64,000 nt of DNA from Aquatica leii (GCA_035610365.1 CM069432.1:16120001-16184000); one strand, 5' to 3'; positions 22,498 to 33,971 are shown, counted from the stretch's first letter. The notes: generated by a model from the sequence alone, not told the origin. Numbers and translations: made by a program.

Positions 22498-24183
22498 TTA
22501 TTGCACACAATTCGAACACATAAACTGGGCATGCTCAAGACATACGAATTTATGGCATGATAAACAGTAATATTTTGTTTTTCTATGCTTTTTACAAAAA
22601 TAACAGCGCCGCTTTGTGCTATGTAGGATAACCTCTGCTTCCTGATGATCTCGGGTTAGACCAGCAGCCTCTTCGCGCCTTTCTTCGGTCAGTGATAAAG
22701 AAAGCCTTTTCAAAAATAATCTTCTAATCGTTTCTCCTTCTTGCCCTTTATTGTTAGAAGTGAATATTATTTGGGCGTTAATTCCAGCTAAGTTTAAAAG
22801 TGAATAAAATATCACCATCGGCCATCGCCGTATTTCTGGCAACGTTATATGTTGCACAGAGTTCATCAACTGTGTCGACACCGCCTTTAGTACTGTTGTA
22901 ATATATTATAATTTCGGGATTCATTTGCTTTCCAGTGTTCATGTCTATGTCACACTATGATGCATACTCGACGTCAATACAACATTTTTCCCCTTTTTGG
23001 GAACATATGAGACAATTGTCATATCTTTTGAAAAACCAAACAAGTTTGAATTAACTGGCCGATCCTTTGTATTTACAAATTCTGGTGGAAATTCCCGTTT
23101 ATTCTTCCTCACAGTTCCAACATAAGTTAATCTGTGCTCATTCAAAAGCTGAGAAACAAGGGGAAAACTGGTAAACCAATTGTCTGCCGTAACATTCCTT
23201 TCTGATCTTGATATTGGTGAAATTAGTCGTTTTACACGACTAGTTGGATCATTAGGAAGTCTGAATGCACCCTCGGGCTGTTGACCGGGATACACTTCCA
23301 AATTCAAAGTATAGCGGCAATGTGAATCGACTACTGCATATATTTTCAAACCATACTTATTGGGCCTATTCGGGATGTATTGTTTGAAGATGCACCGTCC
23401 TCTGAAAGCTTCGAGCTTTTCATCTATTGTAACACAATCGCCGACAGTATAATATTTTTTGCAATTTGAATTGAATAATTCAAAAAAATCTCGTATTGCT
23501 GCCAGTCTGTCCGTTGATTTTCTCTCTTTTCTTGTCTCCTTATCGTCAAACCGTAGAGTACGTAATAGAAAAAGTAATCTTTGTTGTGACATTGTAAGCC
23601 AAAACCTTTCGATCCCTGTACCGCTTCTGTTCCAAAGCTCAGCAACATTCAATCGGGCGGCTCTTAGAGTTCCTGCCAGATATAAAAGGCTTAACAAAGC
23701 TTTCATTTCTATAGTATCCGTTGGTCTACATGAACTTTCACGGCGAAACTGACCGTGTATTTGTGTAATATATTTGTTGGTATTTTCTACCAGCATATCC
23801 ACCATTTCTTGGGTAATATATAATTTCCAGCATTCCAAAATAGTTTTCGCGTCTCTTCCTACGCCTGTAACTCCAGATTTCTCTTTTATAACATTTGCGG
23901 ATCTTGTTTTACGAGCTGGTGGCGGATGCTTGAACCACTGTGTTCCATCTTTACCAAAAAAAGATGGATTTCTATGCTTATCCGGTTCTTTCTCAGGCTC
24001 TACATCACTGCTCTGTTCTACCTCTTCTTCAATATTCATATCACACTGCACATCTTGCTCGGAAACATTTTCATCAGCGTCACTTTCTTCTGACGACAGT
24101 AGTTCGCCTCCATCTTCCTCTTCCGCTTCATATTCTGCCAGCAGTCACAACAAACGCGCTTGCTTCTTCTCATAGTAACTCAT
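22498..24183 (-). pseudogene. PiggyBac-1 transposase, nonsense plus frameshifts
   Basis: The start is the ATG at 24183 (MSYYEKKQARLL), stopped by TGA at codon 13 (24147-24145), probably from a CGA. The same frame continues with an acidic N-terminal region and FFGKDGTQWFKHPPP, then the DDE-like core: the first Asp in VTIDEKLEAFRGRCIFKQYI, the second in VTADNWFTSFP. A frameshift near 22955 leads to the third Asp (STKGGVDTVDELC), and another near 22840 to RRWPMVIFYSLLNLAGINAQ. The C-terminus has the Cys-rich zinc-binding domain (CYFCKKHRKTKYYCLSC ... CLEHAQFMCSNC) used in end recognition. All domains are present, so it is a relatively fresh relic. Confidence 0.92.
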
Positions 24184-24476
24184 TCTATGACAAATATAAA
24201 CCGATGAGTAAAATAATACTAAAAAAATTGAAATATATCACTTACCTTATGAATATGTTTTGTAACTCACAGAAAAAAAATTGCTACATCACCGGTGGCG
24301 CTGGGTCTGTGAGATCTTTTTGTAAATATCACAAAAACTATAAATACCTCAAGTTGGGCCATTCTCTACTCAACTGGTGACAGCAGCGTGTAGGCACTTA
24401 TAAGAACGCGTATCCCCACCTCCGTTATTTTTTACGTAATAGGGGGAAGTACTGCGCATTGGGTCTCACAGACACA

Positions 24477-24493
24477 GCGCCACCACTGCAGGG
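24477..24493 (-). repeat. PiggyBac-1 right TIR
   Basis: Inverted partner of the left end, followed by TTAA at 24494. Confidence 0.9.
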
Positions 24494-24497
24494 TTAA

Positions 24498-25026
24498 AGA
24501 AAAAGAAAGTTATAGTAATAGAAAAAAAAAAATTTAACACTTAGATTCTCAGTGTTACATAAAAAAATTAAGAACCGCTAACAGTGCTTAACCAACTCTA
24601 AAAAGATAACAAAGCAATGATCAAACAGTAAAAATGGAAAAAAAAACATTTTTTAGATGCTTTAAGAGTTTGATACTATCTTTAAATTTTATCGTTGCTA
24701 GCAGGATGATAAGATGTAATACAAATTCTTTTTGTCCCCAAAAACTTATTCTGCATTGATTTGGTTTGCTTATAAGAGTATTCTAATGTAGAGATTAGAA
24801 AAATTCCACTACCCGAGAACAATTAATAAGTCCATTAACACAATGAGTGCTGATGGCACATATAGATGCCATGTGCCACTTCACATGGTGCGCATGGCAA
24901 ACTGGTACGCCATTGCTCCTAGCAATTTCAAGCGACCAGACAAGATTCAGCTTTGCAGTTGGAATATTGCAGTGAGCGTGTATGGAATAGTCTAATTTTG
25001 CAAAAAAAGTTTTGGTGAAGTTTGTA
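24498..25026. other. Spacer, possible 5' end of piggyBac-2
   Basis: No gene. A TTAA at 24835-24838 followed by CACAATGAGTG, and short palindromic words (GCCATGTGCCAC...GTGCGCATGGC) near 24868-24900, may be the left end of the decayed piggyBac-2. Support is weak. Confidence 0.35.
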
Positions 25027-25310
25027 ATGGCGGATGCAGATTGTCAAATGCAGAATTGGAAAAAATGCTTTATGACTCGGAAGAAGACATATGTTAAAGC
25101 CGCCGCCAAAGATTCTGGCGACGATGGGGAAGAAGTTGACGAAAGTGACGTCGAAGACATCGTAGAAGAATATTAACTGGAAATAGTTTCAGACAGCAAA
25201 TCTGAGCTCCCCAACTGTTCAACCTCCGACTACCGCTCAATGGACTCAATTTTTTTTTACCAACAGGCAGGAACTACTTGTCGTGCCTGAACGTATTTTT
25301 TTTCAATACT
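25027..25310 (+). pseudogene. PiggyBac-2 transposase, N-terminal part
   Basis: An ATG at 25027 opens a 49-codon frame ending at TAA 25174-25176, with an acidic stretch (DSGDDGEEVDESDVEDIVEE); another frame shows LSNAELEKMLYDSEED, like a piggyBac N-terminus. Further on (about 25248-25296) FTNRQELLVVPE resembles the segment before the piggyBac catalytic domain. Frames alternate, so it is decayed. Confidence 0.45.
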
Positions 25311-25370
25311 TTATTTGTGAATTTAAAGTTGTCAGTTCTCAGTTGCTACTAGGATTTTTCGGTACGCGAA

Positions 25371-25441
25371 GTTTGGGTGCCGGCGCTTGGGTGACGGCGT
25401 TTGGGCGCCAGGCGTTTTGGCGCCGCGCGTTTCGGCGCTTG
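25371..25441 (+). repeat. Left terminal tandem array of MULE
   Basis: Five degenerate units starting GTTTGGGTGCCGGC and ending GTTTCGGCGCTTG, 14-15 bp each. Strikingly GC-rich in AT-rich surroundings. Confidence 0.85.
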
Positions 25442-25772
25442 AAAAGGAGTGAGAGTGAAATGGGATTCTTATGTTATTGGGCAACATTTTTTGACACGGG
25501 CCAGATCAAAATTTGATGTATGTACTACGTTGGTTAACAAAAAATGTATGTAAGTACAATTTCACTTTCAGTCCATTAAAAATTTTAGATACCTCAATTC
25601 ATTATACTGAGTAGATATTAACTAAATAATACAATAAAATAAATAACGATGAAAAAAGAATTTATTAACATGCACTATAAAAAATAAACAAAACTAAACA
25701 AGTGACATGTTACACTTACAAAATCAAAAATTAAATTAGATGTATGTACTACGTTAGATACTCAATAAGTTT

Positions 25773-27067
25773 TCAGTTCTCAAAGTCTTGAACAATTGCG
25801 GTAATTCTGTTTTCCGCAGCTTGGTATTTTGCCCTTTTATGGGGAGGTGCTTGGCCACCTATAAATTTTTCATACAATGCGTCGCGTCCTTTCTGGACGC
25901 TTCGCAGGCCGTCGATAAATTTCCACAGCGACGGATGGTCCATACCTAATTGGCGCTGCAGTACGGTGAGCAGCCTCCGCAAAATTATTGGTACGTTGTT
26001 CATTATTACGCACTCTTTGGTACACGTTCCAAATATTTGACGAAAATAACGCCATCTTGCGTAGTTATTTTTGAATTAGTTTAAAATTGGTTGCAATTCT
26101 TTCGGTAATTGTGCAGAAAACTCTTCAATTGCGTCATCAATGTGATCTAGAGGAGTAAAGGCTAATGCAACTATCATCCGCTCAGAAACAGCAAATTCGG
26201 GATCGGTACTATATTGTACCGTCAGCCCATGACTGGCTATTTGTTTCTTAAAATTTTGAACAAAATGAAACAGGCAGCTTAGTAATCGTGCCGTTGAAAA
26301 TGCTTCAGCAACTGATCCAATTACGGCTATTTCGTAATCCAACGAAACAGTTTCAGGTTGAAATTGCGGCTACATTTCTTTTATAATTGAAAACAGCCGA
26401 TCGTACGTTTGCAGTTGCTTGTTTGGCAATAACGCGTACAAAACTGAAAATACGAATTCACACCTGTTTGCCAAAATAACGTAAATTTGGTGGAATAACG
26501 GAGGCGTTTGCTAAAATGTTCCATCCATAAAAATTTGATTCATGTGCTGGCTCCATCGTGCGTTATCTTCCCTCCCAAATATTAATATTCTAAATAGGTC
26601 CGGCTGCTCTGATCCGGTATCCTTCAATAAAAAAATCTTGGAATGTCTAGAAGCACATTTGTATAGTCAGTACGCTTTCGGAATTACTAACGTTTACAGA
26701 TCTATCGGAGTTGGGGATGCAGCAGCGATACGGTTTCGCGTCCGCTGACACAATCTTCTAATAGCATCCTTGTTGGGCAACTGCCCTTGAATCGCAGGCC
26801 CAGTACCCTGCATGGCATGGTTCAGTATTTGGGCAGGAGTCTCCATGGTTTGTTCGGCATGTCTTTTAATATCAACTTTTATTTTAGAAACACTTACGCA
26901 TGGGAGCACAAATATTCGTCATCCATTGTTGTATGGACATGACCTAGACATTTGTCCGCTTTTCTCTCACATTTCCAAATTTTTTTTGTTCCATCCTTGT
27001 CAAAAACGTACATGTAACCATTATAGGACACCTCTTTTTTGTTCCGCTTACTTTGAGTATCTTCCAT
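25773..27067 (-). pseudogene. MULE transposase with FLYWCH finger
   Basis: The ATG at 27067 opens MEDTQSKRNKK and a FLYWCH-like zinc finger: SYNGYMYVFDKDGT, IWKC, C, then HVH. It stops at TAA near 26895. The next frame gives the linker NKDAIRRLCQRTRNRIAAA (about 26765-26710). The catalytic region shows MDGTF (first Asp, about 26524), YALLPNKQLQTYDRLF, SLDYEIAVIG (second Asp, about 26340) and ARLLSCLFHFVQNFKKQI (C and H of the MULE signature), then the C-terminal RDALYEKFIGGQAPPHKRAKY region to 25773. At least four frame changes or stops interrupt it. Confidence 0.8.
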
Positions 27068-27365
27068 AATCAAATGTAGACTTGGACACTATTAAGCTCA
27101 CAAAATTATGGCAACAAATATCTGCAGACAACTGAAAAGACTGATGTGGAAGAGTAAGTTTAAATATTAAAAATTTTTCATTTTACACTAATCTTCTTAA
27201 TTGTTTTCTGAGCACACGACAAGAAAATAATTAAAATATTTTTCAGAATAAATGTGCAACAATTAAGAAAATACCGATATTGCAAAATTTATTTATTTAA
27301 TAACATAAAGGGTAATGTAAAGTAGCGTTTTGAAAGTGCGTTGGTAAAATTTTCTTGCATAACAT

Positions 27366-27496
27366 TACGGCGCGGAAACGCCTAGCGCCCAAACGCTCGG
27401 CGCCCAAACACCCGGCGCCCAAACACCCGGCGCCCAAACGCCTAGCGCCCAAACGCCGTCGCCCAATTGCCGGCGCCCAACCGCCGGCGTCCAAAC
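27366..27496 (-). repeat. Right terminal tandem array of MULE
   Basis: Nine units, read on the minus strand from GTTTGGACGCCGGCG to GTTTCCGCGCCG. Two adjacent units are identical (GTTTGGGCGCCGGGT). The inner edge matches the inner edge of the left array. Confidence 0.9.
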
Positions 27497-27544
27497 GTTC
27501 TGCTTCGTGGATTTCTTTGGGAAAGATGTTACTTACAGGTACTT

Positions 27545-28340
27545 ACAAGATTATTTTCATTTATTTTTTAACAATTGTTTGTTCAACATAATAATAAAAG
27601 AAGAAATCAACAAATATGCGGAAGAGGTGTTTCTATCCCAAAAGACATCGTAGTAATCGTGCATTACGCGTTTGCACGATATAACCCCAGCAGAATTACA
27701 TATGGGGACCATTAATACAAATAGAATGCAAAATTATGGGAATACGTCAAGGCTATTTAGTATTCCCTTTTTTTCTGCTGCAACGAGTAGACAGGTTTCA
27801 AATAATTTTGAGGTGAGTTGTAGTAATATCTCTGTTCAAATAGATATATACATTTTTATTTAGATGTATCCATTTCGCACCCAAACCAAAAGAAGGTACA
27901 CCACAACGCCAAGACACTTTATTTAAAATTCGTCCGTTGATTGAGTATTTCAACAAAAAAATGGAAAAAGTATACATCCCTGTAAAAATCTGTCTATTGA
28001 TGAATTGATGGTCTTGTGGCGTGGAAGGCTATCTTTTCGACAGTTTATAAAACATAAAAGCCACACATATAATGTCAAAATATATATTTTGACGGGATAA
28101 ATTTAAAATTTGGTGTATACACTGGTAAACTGAGCGATTTTGGGGGTAAGGGCCACGCGCCAAATGTTGTTTTACAATTGATGAAAGAGCGACTAGATGT
28201 TGGCCACGCGGTTTTCATAAATAATTTTTAAAACAGCCATTATCTTGCCGTTAAACCTTTAGAGCGGCAGACGTACTGCACGAAAACTTTGAGAACAGAC
28301 AATGTAACCGGCGTTTAAAGTTGTTTGATTATTTTCGTAA
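27545..28340 (+). pseudogene. PiggyBac-2 transposase, catalytic part
   Basis: Reads through several frames: KEEINKYAEEVFLSQK (about 27596), AELHMGTINTNRMQNYGNTS (about 27690), then after an eroded part LSIDELMVLWRGRLSFRQFI (about 27990-28050) with the first catalytic Asp, VYTGKLSDFGGKGHAPNVV (about 28115-28170), and GHAVFINNF, where the second catalytic Asp is Asn. It ends near RQTYCTKTLRTDN. The order matches PGBD4-like piggyBac transposases. The C-terminus, including the third Asp and Cys-rich domain, is absent. Confidence 0.8.
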
Positions 28341-28971
28341 AAGACCCGGTATTTGAATTGACGTTATTCATTTAATGTATTTTGGATTCGATTTATGGAT
28401 TTCACATTGACTTTAAGAAATTATTTTACGTTTTTAAATTCAACTTTATAAATCAAAGTTGTGGATAAAATTTTGTATTAATTTATTTTAAAATTAGTAC
28501 TGGGTTGAATCATCCGTAACCTGTGTTAACTTGACATTTTCTTTGTGAGATCAAAATGGTAATTTATGTTTCCCTTCTGAGATATATTGGTAATTAAATA
28601 TATTTTAACAGTTTGTTTATTTTAAGTTCTTTGTTTTAAGTACATTCTCGGTACAGTCGTACTTATTTTCTTTATGCTAGTTCGGTTAAATTACGTTGGA
28701 ATGAAGTTGTTACGTTGTTTTTTTTTAATTAATAACATTCTCGAATGAACGCACCAGTTAATAATTTATTTATTAATCTTCTGCAATAAATATTAAATTT
28801 ACCACTACAATGATAAGTCTAAAGGTTACCATATTTATTAATTGCATTTGGCCGGTTCTTGTAGATTTTTCACTGCGTTGCTATGCACGTAGTTTTAATA
28901 CTGCGGTAATAGTTTGATTTAAATGGTTAATTCTTAGCCTGGTGAGTTTTCTAATTCAAATTTGATTGTTT
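28341..28971. other. AT-rich spacer
   Basis: No gene or repeat recognised. It includes the tentative right TTAA of piggyBac-2 at 28526-28529. Confidence 0.5.
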
Positions 28972-30010
28972 CTAAATTAGAGAAATTGTAACAGATGGTT
29001 TTTTCTTTTGATTGCTTTCTTTCTGAATTTTGGAACAGTTTCCGAGAAACAGTGAATGATGGCGGGTGAAAGTCAAGGACTTCGTACCTCTTTCTTCATT
29101 CGATGCTAAAGGGTGGGCGAGTGCCGTTATATGACGTAATACAACCAATGCAATTGTAATTACGATTTCTGATAGAGACAATTTGTCTATAATTTTCTGT
29201 TGCTTGATTTGGAAAAGTTACTGCGTAGGATCGTTATCTACCGGATCTCTTTGGAGGCAGTCCATAGAAAATTACTCTGCTAGTTTTTAAGTTAAGTACA
29301 CAAACCGTCAATTATTAGATTGTATAAGTAAACTGTAATTGCTGTAATTTTGGTTTTGTTCTAACCTACATTACGTGCGAAGTGTAGTACTGTTTTAGTT
29401 TTTTTCCGGTGACTGATAGCTATAGGAGCTTGGACGGAGTGAGTGGTTAATATGTAGCCGAAAAATAATTTTTCTCGTTTTTTCAATTGTGCATTTAGAA
29501 AGGTTTAATTCGTCACGTTTCACAAAGATCAATCTTAAGGGACTTTTGTGTTTCTGCTTGTTGGATGACGCAATAAGGATGTTATCGACATAACAAAAAC
29601 AGAAATCAAAATTTTGTCAACTGTCAATGTATCATTTGAAAAAATTGAACACCATAACATATCCCAAATGGTCAATCTCAAAATTGGAATAAGCCAAATG
29701 GCGTTGTAACAGCCGTTTTTGGAATATCGATTTTAGCGACAGGTATTTAGTGGAAAACTTTAATAAGATATAATCTTTTTGCCAAAAATATCTAATGGAC
29801 TAATTGCTTGTAGGTGAGCGGCGTATTATGAGATCTATCATATGTTAAATGCTTCTTTTTGCAGTAAGTAACTGGTAGGGCGGAAATCGCTTAACTTTGG
29901 CAGTAACAGGTAGCACATTTGTTGTTATAGAGTGTGTTATATGTGCGTGTCTTACAATGTTGGGTAATTCTCGCAATTAATAGCAACCGTCGCGTCGTAT
30001 AATTTTTTAC
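28972..30010 (-). pseudogene. Eroded Ty3/gypsy pol remnant
   Basis: On the minus strand, pieces follow the order of a gypsy pol. Near 30000-29820: AKVKRFPPYQLLTAKRSI and IIRRSPTSN (RT N-terminus). Near 29720-29560: TPFGLFQF, LPFGICYGVQFFQ, CYVDNILIASS (palm; YxDD decayed to YVDN). Near 29540-29470: NLSKCTIEKT. Near 29110: ALAHPLASNEE, similar to the segment before RNase H. It is of a different gypsy type from gypsy-1 and gypsy-2, with many stops and indels. No LTRs were seen. Confidence 0.65.
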
Positions 30011-31020
30011 GTTTACTTTTGAGAAGAAGCCGTGATTGTGGATTGTTTTATTTATTAACAATCAATTCGTATTCATTAGTGGCATTTAGGCACAATTCTG
30101 CATAGTAATTTCGAAGTTGATAAACGATTTAAAATTAATTTTGTTGTCGTAAACTAAGATTGCATTATAATTTATTAGTTCTCCCAGTCATAAATATTTC
30201 GTAGTCGTTAAAATTTAGATTGTAATTCAATATTGTTTTAATTCAAAGTAAGTTCTGTGTATTTTAGAGGGATTAGATTATTAAACCTTTCTGACTACGT
30301 TAAAAACGTTTTTTTTTGTAAGAATATTTTTTAGAAAATTTTACGTCGTGGTTCTAAAAACACAGTAAAGAAAATTAAAATATTACATACTTGAAATTTG
30401 TTTTAGAACAGGAGGTTCTGAATCAACATCGACAATAAGATGGGGTGGTACCGCGAGATTTTTTAGGAGCTAAGATACGTGGTGTTTTGGTGTACAATGA
30501 ATTTGTAAAACTTGGTCACAAAAAATGATAAGGTTCGTTTCGGTACAAACAACGTTTTTACTAGTTCGTCAAATTTAAGTCAAGTTATAATGTTGTAAAA
30601 TTCAGTTTCTTGCTCACGTAACCTATTTTCGCTATTAAAGAGGATTCTTTACCTGTCGTATCAACCTTATGAACTAAATCGATTACCTCGCCAAAGAACT
30701 TTAATCAACCCAAAACACGTTGACCGCAATTAGACCCAGTATTTATGAGTAATGTTTATTGTCATTAACCAATTGATTTTCAGGTAATTGTAAAAAAGCT
30801 TCGACAAAAGTTGTTTATTACAACTTTGTATATTCCGTTTTGTTTTGTGATTTACGAAACATTTGATGACACGTGTTCGTAACGTAACGAATTTTATATG
30901 ATTTCATATTTATTAAGTAGATTTTTGTTATTTCATTATTAATCAATTTGTCCTATATATTTATTGTTTTATACTACTAGATATACTTGTAATCGAAACT
31001 AAGTAATTGTCCATTTTAAG
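30011..31020. other. AT-rich non-coding stretch
   Basis: No supported gene. It may include the upstream part of the eroded gypsy element or the 3' flank of the host gene ending near 31 kb. Confidence 0.4.
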
Positions 31021-31023
31021 TTT

Positions 31024-31144
31024 TTATTTTATATAAAGGGAAAAATCAAAAACCTTGTAGGCACCACTATCCAAAAGCCTTTGGGCTGCATCACGTTGCT
31101 CTCTGGGCGTAATCATTTTAATAACGTCTTTGATGCATAAATTG
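31024..31144 (-). CDS. Candidate host exon D (possibly terminal)
   Basis: After an acceptor (ATTATAACAG) at 31145 the frame reads NLCIKDVIKMITPREQRDAA and on to QRLLDSGAYK, a well-formed amphipathic and charged protein segment. It can splice at AAG|GTTTTT (31054, a weak donor) or read through KVFDFSLYIK to TAA at 31026-31024, where AATAAA overlaps the stop. The phase fits exon C at 33972-34057. No family recognised. Confidence rests on coding-like composition and splice borders only. Confidence 0.45.
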
Positions 31145-33971
31145 CTGTTATAATAAATCAATAAATATTAAAAACGGTATTTTAAAATTACAACGTTGAG
31201 AAAAAACTTGCAGCTACTAAAATAACTCTTAATAAATGTGCACGTTAAGTTAAATCGAAGTCTAATGAAAAGAATCTGGAATCTTTCAAGAAATAAGTAA
31301 GGGTTTTCTGTATTTATTACGTTTAACATGAAACATTGAATAAGCTCAGATTCTGTTCTACGCAATTTGACTTGCTTCTGTAATTTCTATCTATCAATAT
31401 ACACATTTAAATTCTTTTAATTTAAGTTTGGTTATCACAATGATTTTTTTTATTTGACACGCTGTTTTTTACATGACAAAAGTTCACTATTGTTATATTG
31501 GCTTAATAGTTTATATTTTTTGTAAAATTATTACAAAAGTTATAAATTGTAAAGATATTTAGGCATGTCTAGACAAGAATGTTGTTTCCTAAAATGCATA
31601 AACTTGTAATTTAAAATTTAAGACTGTAAATTACCTACAGTGCGCGAAAGCAGTGTTGGATTAGTAAATAAGCCTTGCAGGCCAAGGTCTATGAGGCCCG
31701 TATATTGGTAGAAGCTCCGCAACAAAGGAAAAAACTCTAAGTTTGCATACTTAATGCGAAAAAAGCTTGTGGTACAAATTATTACAACAAAAATTATAAT
31801 ACCAGTTAAAGCTCTGTTACGCCTATGCCAAAAACCTAATAGTTCTATTACAAAGATTAGAGGCTTTATATCTCTTTATTTTTCCCAAACTTTTTAATTA
31901 CTCCTCTCTCTATTCTTTTTGATAACTGAGATTCAATTTAATGTTTCATCGATTTTTTTGCCATTCTCAAGTTTTTATTTTGACCGCAATATGATCACCG
32001 GTGCATATTTTCTAACTTAACTCAAAAACACTACATCCTGGGTCTATGGGCAAAGCTTTCAGATACTCGATAAGCTTCGTCGCCTTTAGAAACGCTTTAG
32101 AAAGTTTTTCAAAAATTGATTAATTGTGTAAATTTTGTAACACAAGATATATAATAGCGAAGGCTTCCACGGCCGGAATCTATACTAACATTAGAATGTC
32201 TTCCGTCCAGTTTTCTGCTGGCTTAGATACGTTTGAGAGCATTCGGATAAATGTAAAATTTTCTCTAAACACAATCAATTTTTTGATTAAATAAATCATT
32301 CAATGATTAAATAAACATTTTACATTGCGTGGTTCCTGACAATTGCTTTACCACACTCTAACTAGTTGATGCGCATTTAAAAGAAAACTTCAAAACTAAA
32401 TTATTACTAGATTTTACCCGAGTTTTATGGCGGTTCACAGTTCTACAACTTCTAAGATTATGACACGATTCGAGCTACGTTGCCACATTCTTTCAGATAT
32501 AAAAGTTGCAAAGTGGAGATTTCATCTTTGGAAATGTGCATCTACAGTTTAAAAATTGAATTTTTTTCAACAGATTGTGCCGTTTGCGATTCCTTGTCAT
32601 ATCTAAAAAAAACTTGCAGCTGATTGGACTCGCAATAAAAACATTTCGCAACACAAAATAATCGACATGCCTTTTTATTAAATTCTCTTTTTTTTTACAG
32701 ATTCTACAATTTATTCTCCTATAAATATTATACAAATGAGCTACTACGGACTATTATAAAGCATTAAAGAGATGCACCTTACTTTAACATAAATCCTTTC
32801 TCTAGTCTTAACAGATTTATAACGCTAATAACCTTTACAATTGTTTGACTGTTGATACATATGATTTAAACTAGTAGTTACTGATAGTTTTCATTATAAA
32901 ACTTCTTAAATCAGGTTTATTAAATTATTTTGTTTACACATTTTAAAATTTGAACATATGTAAATTATCGGTTTAGTAGAACATGTGTGAATTTCTTTTG
33001 GTGACCACCGCGGCTTTTTTTGCGGCTAAGGGTAGCTTTGTCGATGTCGTAATATTACACCAGCATCGAAATCGCCACAATTTTTGTATTGAAATGATTT
33101 GCTTAATAATTTACAATAACCAATAAACTATTACCCTAAAACGGTGCAAGATAGAAGAAAGTTACACATAAACATTTCTATAGAAAACAAAATTTACTAT
33201 AAAAAAGTCGGCGAAAGGGTACAATTACGTTCAACAGTTTAGAAGATACAAGTGTGCAAAGTTGCACTAAAATTACATTAAAATTCTGTAACTTTTAAAC
33301 TATTATATATAATTATACACTCCCGAGGACTTTTTTGTAGTAAATTTTATGCTCAATAAATTGTTTATGTGCAATTTTCATCTATATTGTACGCGCGGAT
33401 CTAATTTTACTAACTATAATCATTTTTCATTACTGCTGAGTGAAATTAAGATTTATTATATTTTTTATACATAAAACGTATCATAAGGAATATCTTGTTT
33501 AATAATAGTAAACACTGCACCCGAAAAATACAAAAAATTAAGTGAAATTGGGCACCACCGCAAGTTCCAGATTTGTTTCATCTGAGCGTTTCATCGTTTC
33601 GTTACACGAGCCTTCGAATCAAGTTCCTTATAAGTGTTTTTAATATTTATAAAAGGCGTCAAGACGATGAAATAGATGGAAAAAAACAAATAATACGACA
33701 GAAGTAATAACACAGAATATATATTTATTGTATCACAGAAGTAGTTGAAGAGAACGAAGGCAGTATATAATTATAGTTATATAAACGTTGCAAACAATAT
33801 TACAGGCCAAATATAAGTTACGCCCTTTGTCTGGGCAACACGCCACACATCTAAGTGCTCTAATGGATCTAACTTTTTGATTTAACGAATGAATGATTTT
33901 ACTTTATTAAGTTAAATTTCAAGAATACGGAAATCAAAGTATCGAAAATCAAAACGCAATGCAATACTTAC
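31145..33971 (-). other. Putative intron, AT-rich
   Basis: Between exon candidates C and D. It contains the Penelope-end fragment at 32157-32207. Nothing else is supported. Confidence 0.35.
32157..32207 (+). repeat. Solo fragment of Penelope terminal sequence
   Basis: Matches 38761-38811 (GCGAAGGCTTCCACGGCCGG and the following ~30 bases, to GAATGTCTTCCG) almost perfectly. A short leftover end of the element at 38757-41034. Confidence 0.8.

Larger units (their letters stand above)
22160..24493 (-). mobile_element. PiggyBac-family transposon (piggyBac-1)
   Basis: Flanked by TTAA on both sides (22156-22159 and 24494-24497). Termini read CCCGGCAGTGGTGGCGC at the left and, inverted, CCCTGCAGTGGTGGCGC at the right: 17 bp with one mismatch. 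Subterminal copies of GGTGGCGCTRGGTCTGT occur at 22198 and 24293. The transposase reads on the minus strand. Three lesions make it inactive. Confidence 0.95.
25310..27540 (-). mobile_element. FLYWCH-MULE (Phantom/Foldback-like) transposon
   Basis: A Mutator-like element about 2.2 kb long inserted in piggyBac-2. Both ends carry arrays of a roughly 15-bp GC-rich unit (consensus near GTTTGGGCGCCGGGC), pointing inward in inverted orientation: five units at 25371-25441 and nine at 27366-27496. Between them a minus-strand transposase with a FLYWCH finger and a MULE domain is found. Tandem-repeat inverted ends with a MULE transposase recall the Drosophila FB-NOF elements. A clean 9-bp target duplication was not found; GGATTTTTC (25352) and GGATTTCTT (27512) are an imperfect candidate. 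Exact borders are uncertain by tens of bases. Confidence 0.75.
25027..28340 (+). mobile_element. PiggyBac-2 relic, split by a MULE
   Basis: Plus-strand piggyBac transposase pieces lie on both sides of a minus-strand MULE: an acidic N-terminal piece and FTNRQELLVVPE before about 25290, then QDYFHLFFNNCLFNIII-like sequence resuming at about 27555. The two halves are in the order expected of one gene. Possible TTAA borders at 24835 and 28526 share only CACA inside, so the true ends are unresolved. Confidence 0.7.

Noticed and set aside
23424-24380. Several plus-strand frames of up to 146 codons
   Set aside because: They are antisense shadows of the piggyBac-1 transposase.
27366-27496. Possible CRISPR-like array
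   Set aside because: Units are adjacent, 15 bp, without spacers, and inverted at the other end of the same transposon; the genome is eukaryotic.
27355-27591. A repetitive open frame (KRLAPKRSAPKHPAPK type) that looks like a basic repeat protein
   Set aside because: It is the translation of the 15-bp terminal array (a multiple of three), in an element end; no homologue or start context.
24835-28529. TTAA sites proposed as exact ends of piggyBac-2
   Set aside because: Only CACA is shared inside the two sites; TTAA is frequent in AT-rich DNA.
33800-33890. Exon-like run SIRALRCVACCPDKGRN on the minus strand
   Set aside because: The acceptor is poor and exon C joins exon D at 31144 in phase without it; no further support.
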